This document shows positions 24,186 through 34,244 of a stretch of DNA of 37,850 nt, piece by piece (within the stretch, counting starts at the first letter, position 1; the number at the start of each line of letters is the position of its first letter). The stretch covers positions 1 to 37,850 of the forward strand of contig JACRDA010000388.1 of assembly GCA_016212965.1 (NCBI GenBank). Direction: 5' to 3'. The position numbers and the translations under genes are program-made. Origin of the DNA: Myxococcales bacterium (GTDB lineage: Bacteria > Myxococcota_A > Polyangia > Polyangiales > Polyangiaceae). Under the pieces are notes generated by a model, which saw only the letters and a program-made list of their open reading frames with translations, had not been told where the DNA came from and searched no databases.

Positions 24186-25718
24186 GTGAGCCAGGACAAG
24201 CCCCAGAAGAGCGCGATCTCCCCGACCCGCACCGAGAACTACTCCGAGTGGTACCAGCAGGTGGTGCGCGCCGCCGACCTCGCCGAGAGCTCGCCGGTGC
24301 GCGGCTGCATGGTCATCAAGCCGTGGGGTTACGCCATCTGGGAGAACATGCAGCGCGCGCTCGACCAGATGTTCCGCGACACGGGCCACAAGAACGCCTA
24401 TTTCCCGCTGTTCATCCCGAAGAGCTTCCTCGAGAAGGAGGCCGAGCACGTCGAGGGCTTCGCCAAGGAGTGCGCCGTCGTCACCCACCACCGGCTCATC
24501 GCCGGGCCGAAGGGCGGGCTCATCCCCGACCCCGAGGCCGTGCTCGAGGAGCCGCTCGTCGTGCGGCCGACGTCCGAGACCATCATCGGCGCGAGCTTCG
24601 CGCAGTGGGTGCGCAGCTACCGCGATCTGCCGCTGCTCATCAACCAGTGGGCGAACGTCGTGCGCTGGGAGCTGCGCACGCGGCTGTTCCTGCGCACGAC
24701 GGAGTTCCTGTGGCAGGAGGGGCACACGGCGCACGCCACGGCCGAGGAAGCGACGGAGGAGACGCGGCGCATGCTCGACGTCTACGCGACCTTCGCGACC
24801 GAGCACATGGCCGTGCCGGTCATCAAGGGCAAGAAGACCGACTCCGAGCGCTTCCCCGGCGCGGTCGACACCTTCTGCATCGAGGCGATGATGCAGGATC
24901 GCAAGGCGCTGCAGGCCGGCACCTCGCACTTCCTCGGGCAGAACTTCGCCAAGGCGAGCGGCATCAAGTTCAACAGCAAGGAAGAGCGCGAGGAGTACGC
25001 CTGGACGACGAGCTGGGGCGTGTCGACGCGGCTCGTCGGCGCGCTCGTCATGGCGCACTCCGACGACGACGGGCTCGTCGTGCCGCCGCGGCTCGCGCCC
25101 GCGCACGCCGTCATCATGCCGATCTACCGCGACGAGGCCGGGCGTGCGCGCGTGATGGAGTACGCCGAGCGCCTCTCGCGCGCGCTCCGCGCCGAGCGCT
25201 ACGGCGACGCGCCCCTGCGGGTGGAGATCGACGCGCGCGACATGCGCGGCGGCGAGAAGGGCTGGGCGTGGGTGAAGCGCGGCGTGCCGCTGCGCATCGA
25301 GGTCGGGCCGCGGGACGTCGACGGCGAGGCCGCGGTGTACTACCGCCGCGACGAGGGGCCGCGCGACAAGCACGTCGCGTCCTTCGCGGCGCTCGTCGCC
25401 GAGGCGCCCGCGATGCTCGCGGCGATGCAGCAGCGCCTCTACGAGCGCGCGCTCGCCCACCGCGAGGCCCACACCCGGCGCATCGACGGCTTCGCCGAGT
25501 TCCAGGCCTATTTCACGCCGAAGAATGCCGCCGAGCCCGAGATCCACGGCGGCTTCGCCCTGTCGGGCTGGTGCGGCCAGGCGGCCTGCGAGGAGCGCAT
25601 CAAGGACCAGAAGCTCACGATCCGCTGCATCCCGCTCGACGCCGAGCCCGAGGCCGGAAGCTGCGTCGTGTGCGGCCAGGCGAGCGAGCGGCGGGTCGTC
25701 TTCGCGAAGTCCTACTGA
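24186..25718 (+). CDS. proS: Prolyl-tRNA synthetase, archaeal/eukaryotic (ProS type 3) form
   Basis: 510 residues from GTG 24186. Charges tRNA-Pro with proline. The N-terminus (ENYSEWYQQVVRAADLAESS, then RGCMVIKPWGYAIWENMQ) and the size are those of the archaeal/eukaryotic-like form, which lacks the bacterial INS editing domain; the E. coli form is about 570. Class II motifs: motif 1 around IWENMQRALDQMFRDTGHKNAYFPLFIP, motif 2 RWELRTRLFLRTTEFLWQEGHTAH, motif 3 near SDDDGLVVPPRLAP. The C-terminal zinc-type region shows FALSGWCGQAACEERIKDQK and SCVVCGQASERR, ending in the family-typical aromatic KSY. A TAGATC hexamer lies at 24156-24161. The stop overlaps the convergent hydrolase gene by 7 nt. 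Confidence 0.96.
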   Translation: MSQDKPQKSAISPTRTENYSEWYQQVVRAADLAESSPVRGCMVIKPWGYAIWENMQRALDQMFRDTGHKNAYFPLFIPKSFLEKEAEHVEGFAKECAVVTHHRLIAGPKGGLIPDPEAVLEEPLVVRPTSETIIGASFAQWVRSYRDLPLLINQWANVVRWELRTRLFLRTTEFLWQEGHTAHATAEEATEETRRMLDVYATFATEHMAVPVIKGKKTDSERFPGAVDTFCIEAMMQDRKALQAGTSHFLGQNFAKASGIKFNSKEEREEYAWTTSWGVSTRLVGALVMAHSDDDGLVVPPRLAPAHAVIMPIYRDEAGRARVMEYAERLSRALRAERYGDAPLRVEIDARDMRGGEKGWAWVKRGVPLRIEVGPRDVDGEAAVYYRRDEGPRDKHVASFAALVAEAPAMLAAMQQRLYERALAHREAHTRRIDGFAEFQAYFTPKNAAEPEIHGGFALSGWCGQAACEERIKDQKLTIRCIPLDAEPEAGSCVVCGQASERRVVFAKSY

Positions 25719-26848
25719 GGCGCCGGCGCGCCGGCAGCGGGCGGCGCGAGCGCAGGCAGCACGAGGTCGCGCAGCAGGCCCGGCAGCATGCGCAGGTTCG
25801 CGCAGTGCGCGGGCGCGTCGCCGCCCGTGTAGCCGCGGATCTCGAGCCCGCCCTGCGCGAAGCGTGTGCGCTCCTCGACGCCCTCGGCGGGGAGCATGCC
25901 GGCGTAGCGGCGCTGGCCGCGCAGCGCGGCGATGAGGTAGTCCGCCGTCTCGGCGGTCGACGCGTAGCCGGGCGTGTCGATGTCCGAGTGGGTGATGACG
26001 AGCGGCGCGTTGCCGGCCGCGGCGCGCTCGGCCGCGGCCACGAACGGTGCCATCTGCGCGTCGTCCGGGTGCCGCGTGCCGGGCAGGTACGAGGCGTAGA
26101 GCGAGTCGAGCAGCACGAGGGCGCTCGGTCGCTCCGGATCGTGCTGCAGGATCTGGCGGATGGCGCCGTACCCTGCGCTCCACGAGCTCAGGATCACGTG
26201 GGCCGCGCGGCAGTCGCCGCCCGCCCTGCGGGTAGCGGCTTGCTCGATGGCCGTGACGAGGCTCTCGAGCGCGGCGGGATCGGCGAGCGTCTGCTCGTAG
26301 ACGGCGCCGCCCTCACCCGCGTCGACGCCCGCGAGCACGACCGGGAGCCCGGCCTCGGCGAGCAGCTGCCGGGCCGCCTCGGAACCGTGGAAGTGGATCA
26401 CGAGGTCGAAGGGACCGGGCGCGAGCCCGGTCGGCAGGAGCACGCGGCCGCCCGGCGCGGGCGAGCCCGAGCCTCCCGTGTCGAGGCGCTCCCAGCGCTC
26501 GTAGGCGCCGAAGCCGGGGTCGTCGATGAGGCACGACGCCTCGCCGATGCCGGCGTCCCGCTCGCGCGGGAAGGTCGGGCCCGCGGGCTCGATGCCGGGG
26601 CGCGCGGGGCGCGGCGCGCGCAGGCCCGGCGGGAGGCCGGGCCATCCCGAGCCCTCGAGGCGCGCGAGGGTCGGCCCGCCGCGTGGTGCGCGCGCGCTGC
26701 CGAGGACGACGACCACGGCGCTCGCGGCGAGCAGCAGCCACGCGATCGACAAAGACAGAACCGCCCGCGTACGCAGGGTACGCGGGCGGTCGCCGGGAGG
26801 TGCACGCGGGGTGCGCGCACGGTCGGTGCGCGCCTGGCGCTCAGCCAC
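25712..26848 (-). CDS. Membrane-anchored or secreted alpha/beta hydrolase-like protein
   Basis: 378 residues if started at GTG 26848. An Arg-rich n-region and one hydrophobic segment (VLSLSIAWLLLAASAVVVVL, residues 30-49) are followed by a Pro/Arg-rich linker and a hydrolase core. FDLVIHFHGS (about 148-156) resembles the oxyanion strand HG, SWSAGYG gives a nucleophile elbow with Ser224, and LVLLDSLYASYL and PLVITHSDID are later core strands. The substrate is unknown; the class spans esterases, lipases and peptidases. Start uncertainty: the 5' 100 bases contain a strong terminator hairpin (26760-26790) of the upstream lipoprotein gene, so translation may begin later, for example at TTG 26752, but then the signal would lack its basic n-region. 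The stated start overlaps the upstream gene by 8 nt. Confidence 0.72.
   Translation of the reverse strand: MAERQARTDRARTPRAPPGDRPRTLRTRAVLSLSIAWLLLAASAVVVVLGSARAPRGGPTLARLEGSGWPGLPPGLRAPRPARPGIEPAGPTFPRERDAGIGEASCLIDDPGFGAYERWERLDTGGSGSPAPGGRVLLPTGLAPGPFDLVIHFHGSEAARQLLAEAGLPVVLAGVDAGEGGAVYEQTLADPAALESLVTAIEQAATRRAGGDCRAAHVILSSWSAGYGAIRQILQHDPERPSALVLLDSLYASYLPGTRHPDDAQMAPFVAAAERAAAGNAPLVITHSDIDTPGYASTAETADYLIAALRGQRRYAGMLPAEGVEERTRFAQGGLEIRGYTGGDAPAHCANLRMLPGLLRDLVLPALAPPAAGAPAPQ
26746..26790 (-). terminator. Intrinsic terminator of the 26841-27527 lipoprotein gene
   Basis: accgcccgcgtac (26760-26772) and gtacgcgggcggt (26778-26790) form a perfect 13-bp stem around a 5-nt loop. Read on the minus strand, the stem is followed by the T-rich ttctgtctttgtcg, the normal layout of a Rho-independent terminator 50 nt after the lipoprotein stop codon. 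The hairpin lies inside the longest reading frame of the hydrolase gene. Confidence 0.8.
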
Positions 26849-27527
26849 CCTGCATCGGGGCGGGCTGGCCCCAGAGGTTCTGGTAGATCTTCGACAGCTT
26901 GTCGCGGGTGTCGTTCGTGAACCCGCTGTCCTTGTGCGGCCACTGGAAGCCGAAACCGACGGCCTGGTTGCACGAGTACGAGACGACGACGTCGACCGGC
27001 TCCTGGCGATTGGGCGCCATGAAGGACACCGCGAAGCCCGGGTTGAAGCACGGCGCGCGGTTCGAGTTGAAGCTGCCCGAGTCGCCGAAGATGTCGAGCA
27101 TGTCGCCGATGAGCTTCTTGTCGGCGATCGGCTGCTCGGCGGTGATCATCCAGGTGTTGCGGAACAGCCGCGGCGGAGGCGCGGTCGGCCCCACGGCACC
27201 GCCCTGGCACATGGGCGCGAGGAACGGGAACATCTGAACGATCTGCGGATTCTGGCACGCCGCCTGGCCCATCTGGGCGATCTCCGGCGGGAGCGTGAGG
27301 CCCGGGATGGCGGGCAGGCCCGGGATGCCCCCGGGGGCCGGCGCGGGCTGAGCCGCGGGGGCCTGCTGCAGGCGGTAGACGGTGACCTGGGCGTTGTCCA
27401 GGTCCTTGAACGGCACGGCGCGGCTCGCGCAGGCGGAGGCGAGCGTGGCGACGGCGACAGCGCCGAGCAGGGCACCGAGGCTGCGGCGAGGCGAGGAGGT
27501 GGGCGCTTGGGGCAAGCTTACGTTCAT
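26841..27527 (-). CDS. Putative lipoprotein, Pro-rich linker plus conserved Cys domain
   Basis: 228 residues from ATG 27527. Signal RRSLGALLGAVAVATLASAC ends in a lipobox Cys, followed by ASRAVPFKDLDNAQVTVYRL, a segment that looks like an early beta-strand pair, then a Pro/Ala/Gly linker (APAAQPAPAPGGIPGLPAIP), then a domain with spaced Cys residues (AACQNPQIV, PMCQGG, APCFNPGFAV, SYSCNQAV) and aromatic strands RNTWMITAEQPI and VGFGFQWP. I do not recognise the family. TACGCA, a possible -10, lies 6 nt before the ATG, and a clear terminator follows, so it is probably transcribed alone at a defined level. Confidence 0.75.
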   Translation of the reverse strand: MNVSLPQAPTSSPRRSLGALLGAVAVATLASACASRAVPFKDLDNAQVTVYRLQQAPAAQPAPAPGGIPGLPAIPGLTLPPEIAQMGQAACQNPQIVQMFPFLAPMCQGGAVGPTAPPPRLFRNTWMITAEQPIADKKLIGDMLDIFGDSGSFNSNRAPCFNPGFAVSFMAPNRQEPVDVVVSYSCNQAVGFGFQWPHKDSGFTNDTRDKLSKIYQNLWGQPAPMQGG

Positions 27528-27881
27528 GTCGGATGCGTAGCACGGCTCGTCGCGGGCGTGCATCATTCCGCACGCTTCCGGCGAAGCGCCCGAGAGCGCT
27601 CGCGGCGTGCCCTGCGGCCGGCCAAACCGGTGCCAAGGGGGCAGCGGGCAGCGGGCTGCAGCCTTCAGCGGTCGGGCGACGGGTCGAGCTGCGTGCTCGC
27701 TCCGCGCGTGCGGGCTCTGCGTTGCATCCGATGCGGATCGGGCGCAGGGCGGTGCCGGAACTGACTCGGCCGCCCGCGCCTGCCGCTCCGCGCCACGCGA
27801 GCCCGGGCTGGCGACGCCCCGCAGGGCGGAGCGAGTCGCCAGGATTCCCGCTGGAACCGCAGCGAGCGGAGCGAGAACAAG
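27528..27881. repeat. Gene-free gap with intergenic repeat copy B and a long hairpin
   Basis: 354 nt between the lipoprotein start and the tmRNA 3' end, without a credible gene. It holds repeat copy B: cttcagcggtcgggcg (27663-27678) and cggtgccggaactga (27750-27764, identical to copy A at 10506-10520). It also holds an 8-bp inverted repeat ctggcgac (27808-27815) / gtcgccag (27835-27842) enclosing a further gccc/gggc stem. The hairpin lies 40 nt after tmRNA and has no T-run, so its role is open. Confidence 0.6.
27534..27539 (-). promoter_or_regulatory. Candidate -10 hexamer of the 27527 lipoprotein gene
   Basis: On the minus strand TACGCA is followed by TCCGAC and then the ATG at 27527, a 6-nt distance matching the other leaderless-type sites. 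No clear -35 is seen. Confidence 0.35.
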
Positions 27882-28226
27882 TGGAGCCGCCGGGAATCGA
27901 ACCCGGGTCCGCGAGGCATCCAGCTCACCTTCATCCACGTGCGTGGTCGCCGTATCCCCGGCGACTGGGCTCGCAGATTCGGCTGCGACCTAGCCGGCCC
28001 TTTTCTCGAGCGCGCTATCGCTGGCGTTCCTCACGCGCTCCAGCCCTCGTGTTGACGCCCTTCGGGTACCAGGACGATCTGCCCGTCGGACGGCTCTAGT
28101 CTGCTTTCAGGCAGCCAGGGCGATTGCGTTGTCGTTCGCAGTTAATACGTCCCGCTTGTCGAGGCGGTGCAGGAGCCGCCACACGCAGATGAGCCTTCCG
28201 TCCCCGCGTCGAAGCCGATCGGCCCC
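27882..28226 (-). ncRNA. ssrA: Transfer-messenger RNA (tmRNA)
   Basis: Rescues stalled ribosomes by acting as tRNA-Ala and as a short mRNA. The 5' end ggggccg (minus strand from 28226) pairs with cggctcc near the 3' end, followed by discriminator A at 27882; CCA is not encoded. The T-arm ccggg-ttcgatt-cccgg and the 5' GGGGCCGATCGGCTTCGACG match the tmRNA consensus. The tag frame, resume codon GCG at 28139, reads ANDNAIALAA then TGA (28107-28109), so the degradation tag is A+ANDNAIALAA, ending in the ALAA degron. Length 345 nt is normal. It sits just after a Ser/Thr kinase gene on the same strand. No one-base-level boundary check was possible. Confidence 0.95.
28107..28139 (-). other. tmRNA tag-peptide reading frame
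   Basis: Ten sense codons and TGA: GCG AAC GAC AAC GCA ATC GCC CTG GCT GCC TGA, giving ANDNAIALAA. The preceding gtattaact and following aaagcagac fit the usual flanks of the tag. Confidence 0.93.
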
Positions 28227-28266
28227 CGTGGGGTGTCGAGAACAAGGTGGGGGCTGCCGGGCGTCG

Positions 28267-28272
28267 CGTCAA
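28267..28272 (-). promoter_or_regulatory. Candidate -35 element of tmRNA
   Basis: TTGACG on the minus strand lies 40 nt before the tmRNA 5' end, in the 61-nt gap after the kinase stop codon. The matching -10 position (CACCTT, 17-nt spacer) is poor, so this is tentative. Confidence 0.35.
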
Positions 28273-28287
28273 GCGATGGCTGAGCTA

Positions 28288-30264
<1,977 letters not shown>

Positions 30265-30537
30265 CGATCCTTGTTACGCGCTCCCGGGCCGGAGAATGCA
30301 GCCGACATCAGCTTAGCCGACGCGCGGCCTTCTGGGGAGGGCCGCAGCGCGGCACCCTGGTCCGGCCCGCCCGGCACCCTGCCAGCCGAGGACCGGGTGC
30401 GCCGGCCGCACCACACGCACCCCCCCGGGTTCCGGGGCGTCGGATTTCGGAGCGTCGTCAAGTGCGCCGCTCGGTGATACGTTCGAGCGACCTCATCGCC
30501 TTGCGTGCCGGCCGCGCCCTGCCGGCGGAGTCCCACC

Positions 30538-32046
30538 ATGCGCCTCGGTTCTCTCCTCGCGTACGCTTCGCTACCGGTGCTCGCCGCGGGCATCTACGCC
30601 GCCGGCTGCAACGCCGGAGGCAAGAGCTCCAAGCTGAATCAGGTCGCCGCCGGCGCGGGCGGAGAGGGCAACGTCGGCACCGGCGGGGCGGGCAACCAGA
30701 ATCCCGGGGGCGCGGGGGGGACGATCTTCACGACGTCGTCCAACACCGGGGGCTCGGGCGGCATGATCATCAACCCGTGTGGCACGGGTTGCGGGCCGGA
30801 CGAGCTCTGCGACACCGATCACCTCGGCACGGACGACGACTGCAACGGCCTCGTCGACGACAACTGCCCGTGCCAGGCGGGCCTGACGCACTGGTGCTTC
30901 GAGGGCGACCCCTCCTTCCTCGGGCAGCAGGGCTGCTACCCGGGCACCCAGAGCTGCACCGAGTTCGGCACCTGGGGCGAGTGCATCGGCGGCGTGGGGG
31001 CCGACGTGTGCGCCGACCCGAACAACCAGCTCGGCTGCCACGCCATCACGACGCCGCCCTTCGTGACGGTCGATCTGAAGCCCGGTACCGGCAACTTCAG
31101 CGCGGGTGCGCTCACGGAGTCGTGGTCCGTCGCCTGCCCGCCGGGCGTGAGCCCGTGCCCCGCGGTTGGGGGCTCGAACCCGGCCGACGACTTCCAGCCG
31201 ATCGTCAGCGGCGAGTACACGGTCACCTACACGAAGACGACCGCGAATGGGCCCGAACAGTGCAGCTACCCCCTGTTCGTCGGTGCACCCGGCCTGCGCG
31301 TCGAGCTCGACTGGGAGCACGACCTCGGCGGTTCCGGCGTGGATCTCGATCTGCACGTGCACCAGCCCGGCACGACGGCGGCCTGGACCGGCGACGGCGG
31401 CAACCCCTCCGTGTGCGCGTGGGACAACTGCAAGTATTACGACTTCCAGCCACCGTTCCCGATGGGCCCGGACTGGTTCAACGGCGTCGCGCCGCCCGAT
31501 CCGGTCGACTGGTACCTCGACCCGGACATCAACAAGAACAGCTGCTACTTCGCGCCGCGCGGGGTCGGGGCGAGCTGGCAGGCGATGGGCCTCGGCTGCC
31601 ACAACCCGCGCCTCGACCTCGACAACATCACCTGCGATCCGTCGGTCGTCGACCCGCAGAACTCGAGCTTCTGCGCGCCCGAGAACATCAACATCGACTA
31701 CCCGCCCAACAACGAGTGGACGCGCGTCGGCGTGCACTACTACTCGAACCACTCGGTCAACTACAGCGTGCACCCGCGCATCCGCATCTTCTGCAACGGG
31801 CAGATGGCCGCGGACCTCGGGCCCGCAGGCTACGACGCACCGGTGACCTTCACCCCCGCGATGGGGACCTCGCCGAGCTCGAACACGTTCTGGCTGGTCG
31901 CGGACGTGCGCTTCAGCGAGGGAGGCCAGTGCGCGACCCAGAGCTGCGAGGTCGTGCCGATCTTCCAGGATCCGAACGCGCACACGCCACGCCTGCCCAC
32001 GGTCCCGACCGTGCAGGGCTCGTGGTCGCCGCCGTATCCGCCCTGA
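30538..32046 (+). CDS. Large lipoprotein with Asp/Cys metal-binding-type motif and beta-sandwich-like domain
   Basis: 502 residues from ATG 30538 (GGCGGAG 8 nt upstream). Signal LPVLAAGIYAAGC is a lipoprotein type. A Gly/Asn linker (AGAGGEGNVGTGGAGNQNPG) leads to GCGPDELCDTDHLGTDDDCNG and LVDDNCPCQAG (about 80-115), the DxDCNGxxDxxC motif of the MopE-like 'putative metal-binding' family that is abundant in Myxococcota surface proteins. The larger C-terminal part (about 170-490) contains LDWEHDLGGSGVDLDLHVHQ and GVHYYSNHSVNYSVHPRIRI, strands typical of secreted beta-sandwich domains that carry a VDLDLHV sequence, with many Cys likely disulfide-bonded. Function is probably structural or adhesive, and unproven. 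A TGATAC element about 55 nt upstream might be its promoter. Confidence 0.8.
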   Translation: MRLGSLLAYASLPVLAAGIYAAGCNAGGKSSKLNQVAAGAGGEGNVGTGGAGNQNPGGAGGTIFTTSSNTGGSGGMIINPCGTGCGPDELCDTDHLGTDDDCNGLVDDNCPCQAGLTHWCFEGDPSFLGQQGCYPGTQSCTEFGTWGECIGGVGADVCADPNNQLGCHAITTPPFVTVDLKPGTGNFSAGALTESWSVACPPGVSPCPAVGGSNPADDFQPIVSGEYTVTYTKTTANGPEQCSYPLFVGAPGLRVELDWEHDLGGSGVDLDLHVHQPGTTAAWTGDGGNPSVCAWDNCKYYDFQPPFPMGPDWFNGVAPPDPVDWYLDPDINKNSCYFAPRGVGASWQAMGLGCHNPRLDLDNITCDPSVVDPQNSSFCAPENINIDYPPNNEWTRVGVHYYSNHSVNYSVHPRIRIFCNGQMAADLGPAGYDAPVTFTPAMGTSPSSNTFWLVADVRFSEGGQCATQSCEVVPIFQDPNAHTPRLPTVPTVQGSWSPPYPP

Positions 32047-32059
32047 GCGGCCCGCTCGG

Positions 32060-33475
32060 TCAGGAGAACACGTCGGGCTTCACGATCGCGTCGCCCGGCA
32101 GCTTGCGCAGGCACAGGGCCAGGGTCACGACCGGCACGACGAGCGAGACCCCCGCCAGGACGGCGGGCATCAGCATGATGAGCGGGTTCGACAGGAGCGC
32201 GCCGCCCAGGCTCCCACCGAGGGTCTTGAAGGTCGCGATGCCGCTCCACAGGCCGACCACGATGCCGGCGACCGCGTAGACGATGCCCGCGATCTGGTAG
32301 CGCGGCGTCATGCGCACGAGCTCGATGCCGCTCACCACGCCGACGAGCGACACGGCCAGGGACAGGCCCGCCGGCACTCCGCCGTCCGCCAGGTCGCGCG
32401 ACGTGCTGCCGGACAGCATGCCCCCGAGCAGCGAGGTCGCGCCGCCCTCGAACAGGAACGCGCCGAGCCCCACGGCGACGCCGAGCGCACCCTGACCGAG
32501 CACCACGAACCCGATGGCGGTCAGGCCGTTGTCGCGAGCCGGCGGCAGGACCTCGCCGCCGGCGCGGCTCCCGACCTGGACCCGGAACTTCGCAATCACG
32601 CCCGGCCACACGGCGAGGGCCGCTGCGTAGAGCGAGGCGAGGAAGAACGAGGCCACGCCGGCCCCTCCGCGCCCGCCGATGGCCCCGATGATGAAGAACG
32701 CGAGCAAGCACAGCCCGGACGCGGCGAACCCGATGCCGACGTAGCGGCCGGTGGCGCTCTGGAACGCCGATACGCTGTCGCCGCGGAGCCCGCGCACGCC
32801 GGCCGCGATGTGGAAGGCGGAGCGCACGAGCAGGGCCACGGTCAGCAGGAGGAGCAGCGCGCCGATGGCGCCGGCGCGGTCGAGGATCCCGAGCACCACG
32901 GTGAGGAGCGCGATGCCCATCAAGAGGCCGATGGCGCCGAGCGACGTCATGAGCGCGCCGGCGCCCGCGAGCCCGAGGTCGCGCCCGACCACGTAGCCGC
33001 TCGACTCGAGGGCGCGCACGGTCGGGCGGCTGCAGAGCCCGAACACCACCGCCGGCCAGGCGAGGCTCACGAGCACGAGCCACACGACGGCGCCGGCCCC
33101 GAGGCTCACGCCCGCCACCATGACGAGCACGACGACGATCGCGGTCTGCACGGCCGCCGCGACGGCGTAGTTGCGCGCGGCGCGCGGCGCGTCCGGGCCG
33201 CCCTGCGCGAGCTTGGCGCCCGCCACCGCACCCACGATCGAGCGCACGATGCACGTGAGCAGGACGATGACGAAGGCCCCGGTGCCCTTGGCGCCGCGGC
33301 TTCCGATGAGCAGGCCGAGGAGCGCCAGGACCCACACGCAGTTGAGCAGCCACCCGGCGAGCTGCATCACGAGGCCGAGGCTCGGCAGGCCGAGGTCCTC
33401 CGGCAGTCGAGGGTTGTCGTGCACGGGCTCGGTGGGCGCCGGCCGGGCGCCGTAGGGCATGGGCGACTGCATCAT
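32060..33475 (-). CDS. Polytopic inner-membrane protein of unknown function
   Basis: 471 residues from ATG 33475 (GGAGA about 12 nt upstream). A short Pro-rich cytoplasmic head (ARPAPTEPVHDNPRLPEDLG) is followed by roughly twelve hydrophobic segments rich in Gly/Ala/Val/Leu with short loops; the last residues KLPGDAIVKPDVFS form a polar tail. No transporter or enzyme signature can be read. Two similar units (GLAGAGALMTSLGAIGLLMG and GLTAIGFVVLGQGALGVAVG) suggest an internal duplication, weakly. It converges with the lipoprotein gene at 32046 with a 13-nt gap, and diverges from the small lipoprotein gene at 33653. Confidence 0.75.
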   Translation of the reverse strand: MMQSPMPYGARPAPTEPVHDNPRLPEDLGLPSLGLVMQLAGWLLNCVWVLALLGLLIGSRGAKGTGAFVIVLLTCIVRSIVGAVAGAKLAQGGPDAPRAARNYAVAAAVQTAIVVVLVMVAGVSLGAGAVVWLVLVSLAWPAVVFGLCSRPTVRALESSGYVVGRDLGLAGAGALMTSLGAIGLLMGIALLTVVLGILDRAGAIGALLLLLTVALLVRSAFHIAAGVRGLRGDSVSAFQSATGRYVGIGFAASGLCLLAFFIIGAIGGRGGAGVASFFLASLYAAALAVWPGVIAKFRVQVGSRAGGEVLPPARDNGLTAIGFVVLGQGALGVAVGLGAFLFEGGATSLLGGMLSGSTSRDLADGGVPAGLSLAVSLVGVVSGIELVRMTPRYQIAGIVYAVAGIVVGLWSGIATFKTLGGSLGGALLSNPLIMLMPAVLAGVSLVVPVVTLALCLRKLPGDAIVKPDVFS

Positions 33476-33652
33476 GGGCGTGCTTTTCTCCGGGCCCGCT
33501 CGGGCTGCTCGCCCGGACGGTAGCCAGCCTCTTGTCCCCGCGACAAGGGCGGCGCAAGGGTGCTGCGTGCCGCGGTGCGCCACGGCGGTGTGAATGTCCG
33601 GGGCGGCCCGCGCGTCCATGGGTGCGCCGGATATCCACACAGGAGAGCGACC

Positions 33653-34171
33653 ATGAAGCGGAGCTTCTGGTGCACCGTGGCCGTGCTCGGGCTCGCGAGC
33701 TCGGCCTGCGCCAAGGGTAGCGGGGTGGGCGAGGCGGAGCTCGCCAGCGGGCTCTACGAGCTCAGCACGGTGGGCTACGACGGGACGTGCCCGCTCGAGG
33801 ACTCGGTCACCGAGGGTACGGAGTACGTGGGCAAGCTCGTCAGGGTCGAGGTCACGGCGAGCCCGGGCTCGGTCCGGCTCGCGCCGTGCGACCCGTTCTT
33901 CGACACCAGCTGCTTTCCGTCCTTCGCGCCGGACCTCAGCCTCATCCGCGAGGGCGAGTCCCTCTATGCGCGCGAGCCGCACTGGACGCCGCCCGGATGC
34001 AGCTGCTGGGAGCCCTTCGCGGGCGAGCGCGGCGTGGACGGCTTCATCGTCGAGGACAACGCGGCCGAGCTCAGCTGGACCTTCGCGCTGCCCGTCGCGC
34101 CGCCCGAGTGCTTCTGCGAGAGCTGGAGCGGGTGCTCGGCCACGCTCGAGCAGCGGCTCCTGCCGTACTGA
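33653..34171 (+). CDS. Small Cys-rich putative lipoprotein
   Basis: 172 residues from ATG 33653 with a very good ribosome-binding site AGGAGAG (33641-33647). Signal MKRSFWCTVAVLGLASSAC ends in a lipobox Cys. The mature part begins with Gly/Glu/Leu-rich ELASGLYELSTVGYDGTCPLED and has cysteines at spaced positions (APCDPFFDTSCFPSF, PPGCSCWEPF, PPECFCESWSGC). The opening LYELST resembles small beta-barrel lipocalin-like or DUF-type domains but I cannot assign a family. TATCCA (33632-33637) may be its -10. Neighbours do not indicate a function. Confidence 0.75.
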   Translation: MKRSFWCTVAVLGLASSACAKGSGVGEAELASGLYELSTVGYDGTCPLEDSVTEGTEYVGKLVRVEVTASPGSVRLAPCDPFFDTSCFPSFAPDLSLIREGESLYAREPHWTPPGCSCWEPFAGERGVDGFIVEDNAAELSWTFALPVAPPECFCESWSGCSATLEQRLLPY

Positions 34172-34217
34172 CGCGCCCGGCAGGGTCTTCGCCGTGGCAG
34201 TCGTGGCGCGGGGGGCG

Positions 34218-34223
34218 TAGGGT
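34218..34223 (+). promoter_or_regulatory. Candidate -10 hexamer of the cycloisomerase-like gene
   Basis: TAGGGT lies 21 nt before the ATG at 34245. It matches TAnnnT; no -35 is convincing. Confidence 0.3.
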
Positions 34224-34244
34224 CGTCGCCCTCCGCCGACCGCG

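Noticed and set aside
21960..26183. Very long minus-strand open frame (over 1400 codons) across the helical-repeat, MFS and proS genes
   Set aside because: It is antisense to three well-supported genes and shows the Arg/Ala/Gly/His-rich composition of a GC-rich shadow frame with no domain.
27886..27910. A separate tRNA suggested by the ttcgattccc T-arm on the minus strand
   Set aside because: The pairing partner of the acceptor arm is 320 nt away and a tag frame lies between; this is tmRNA.
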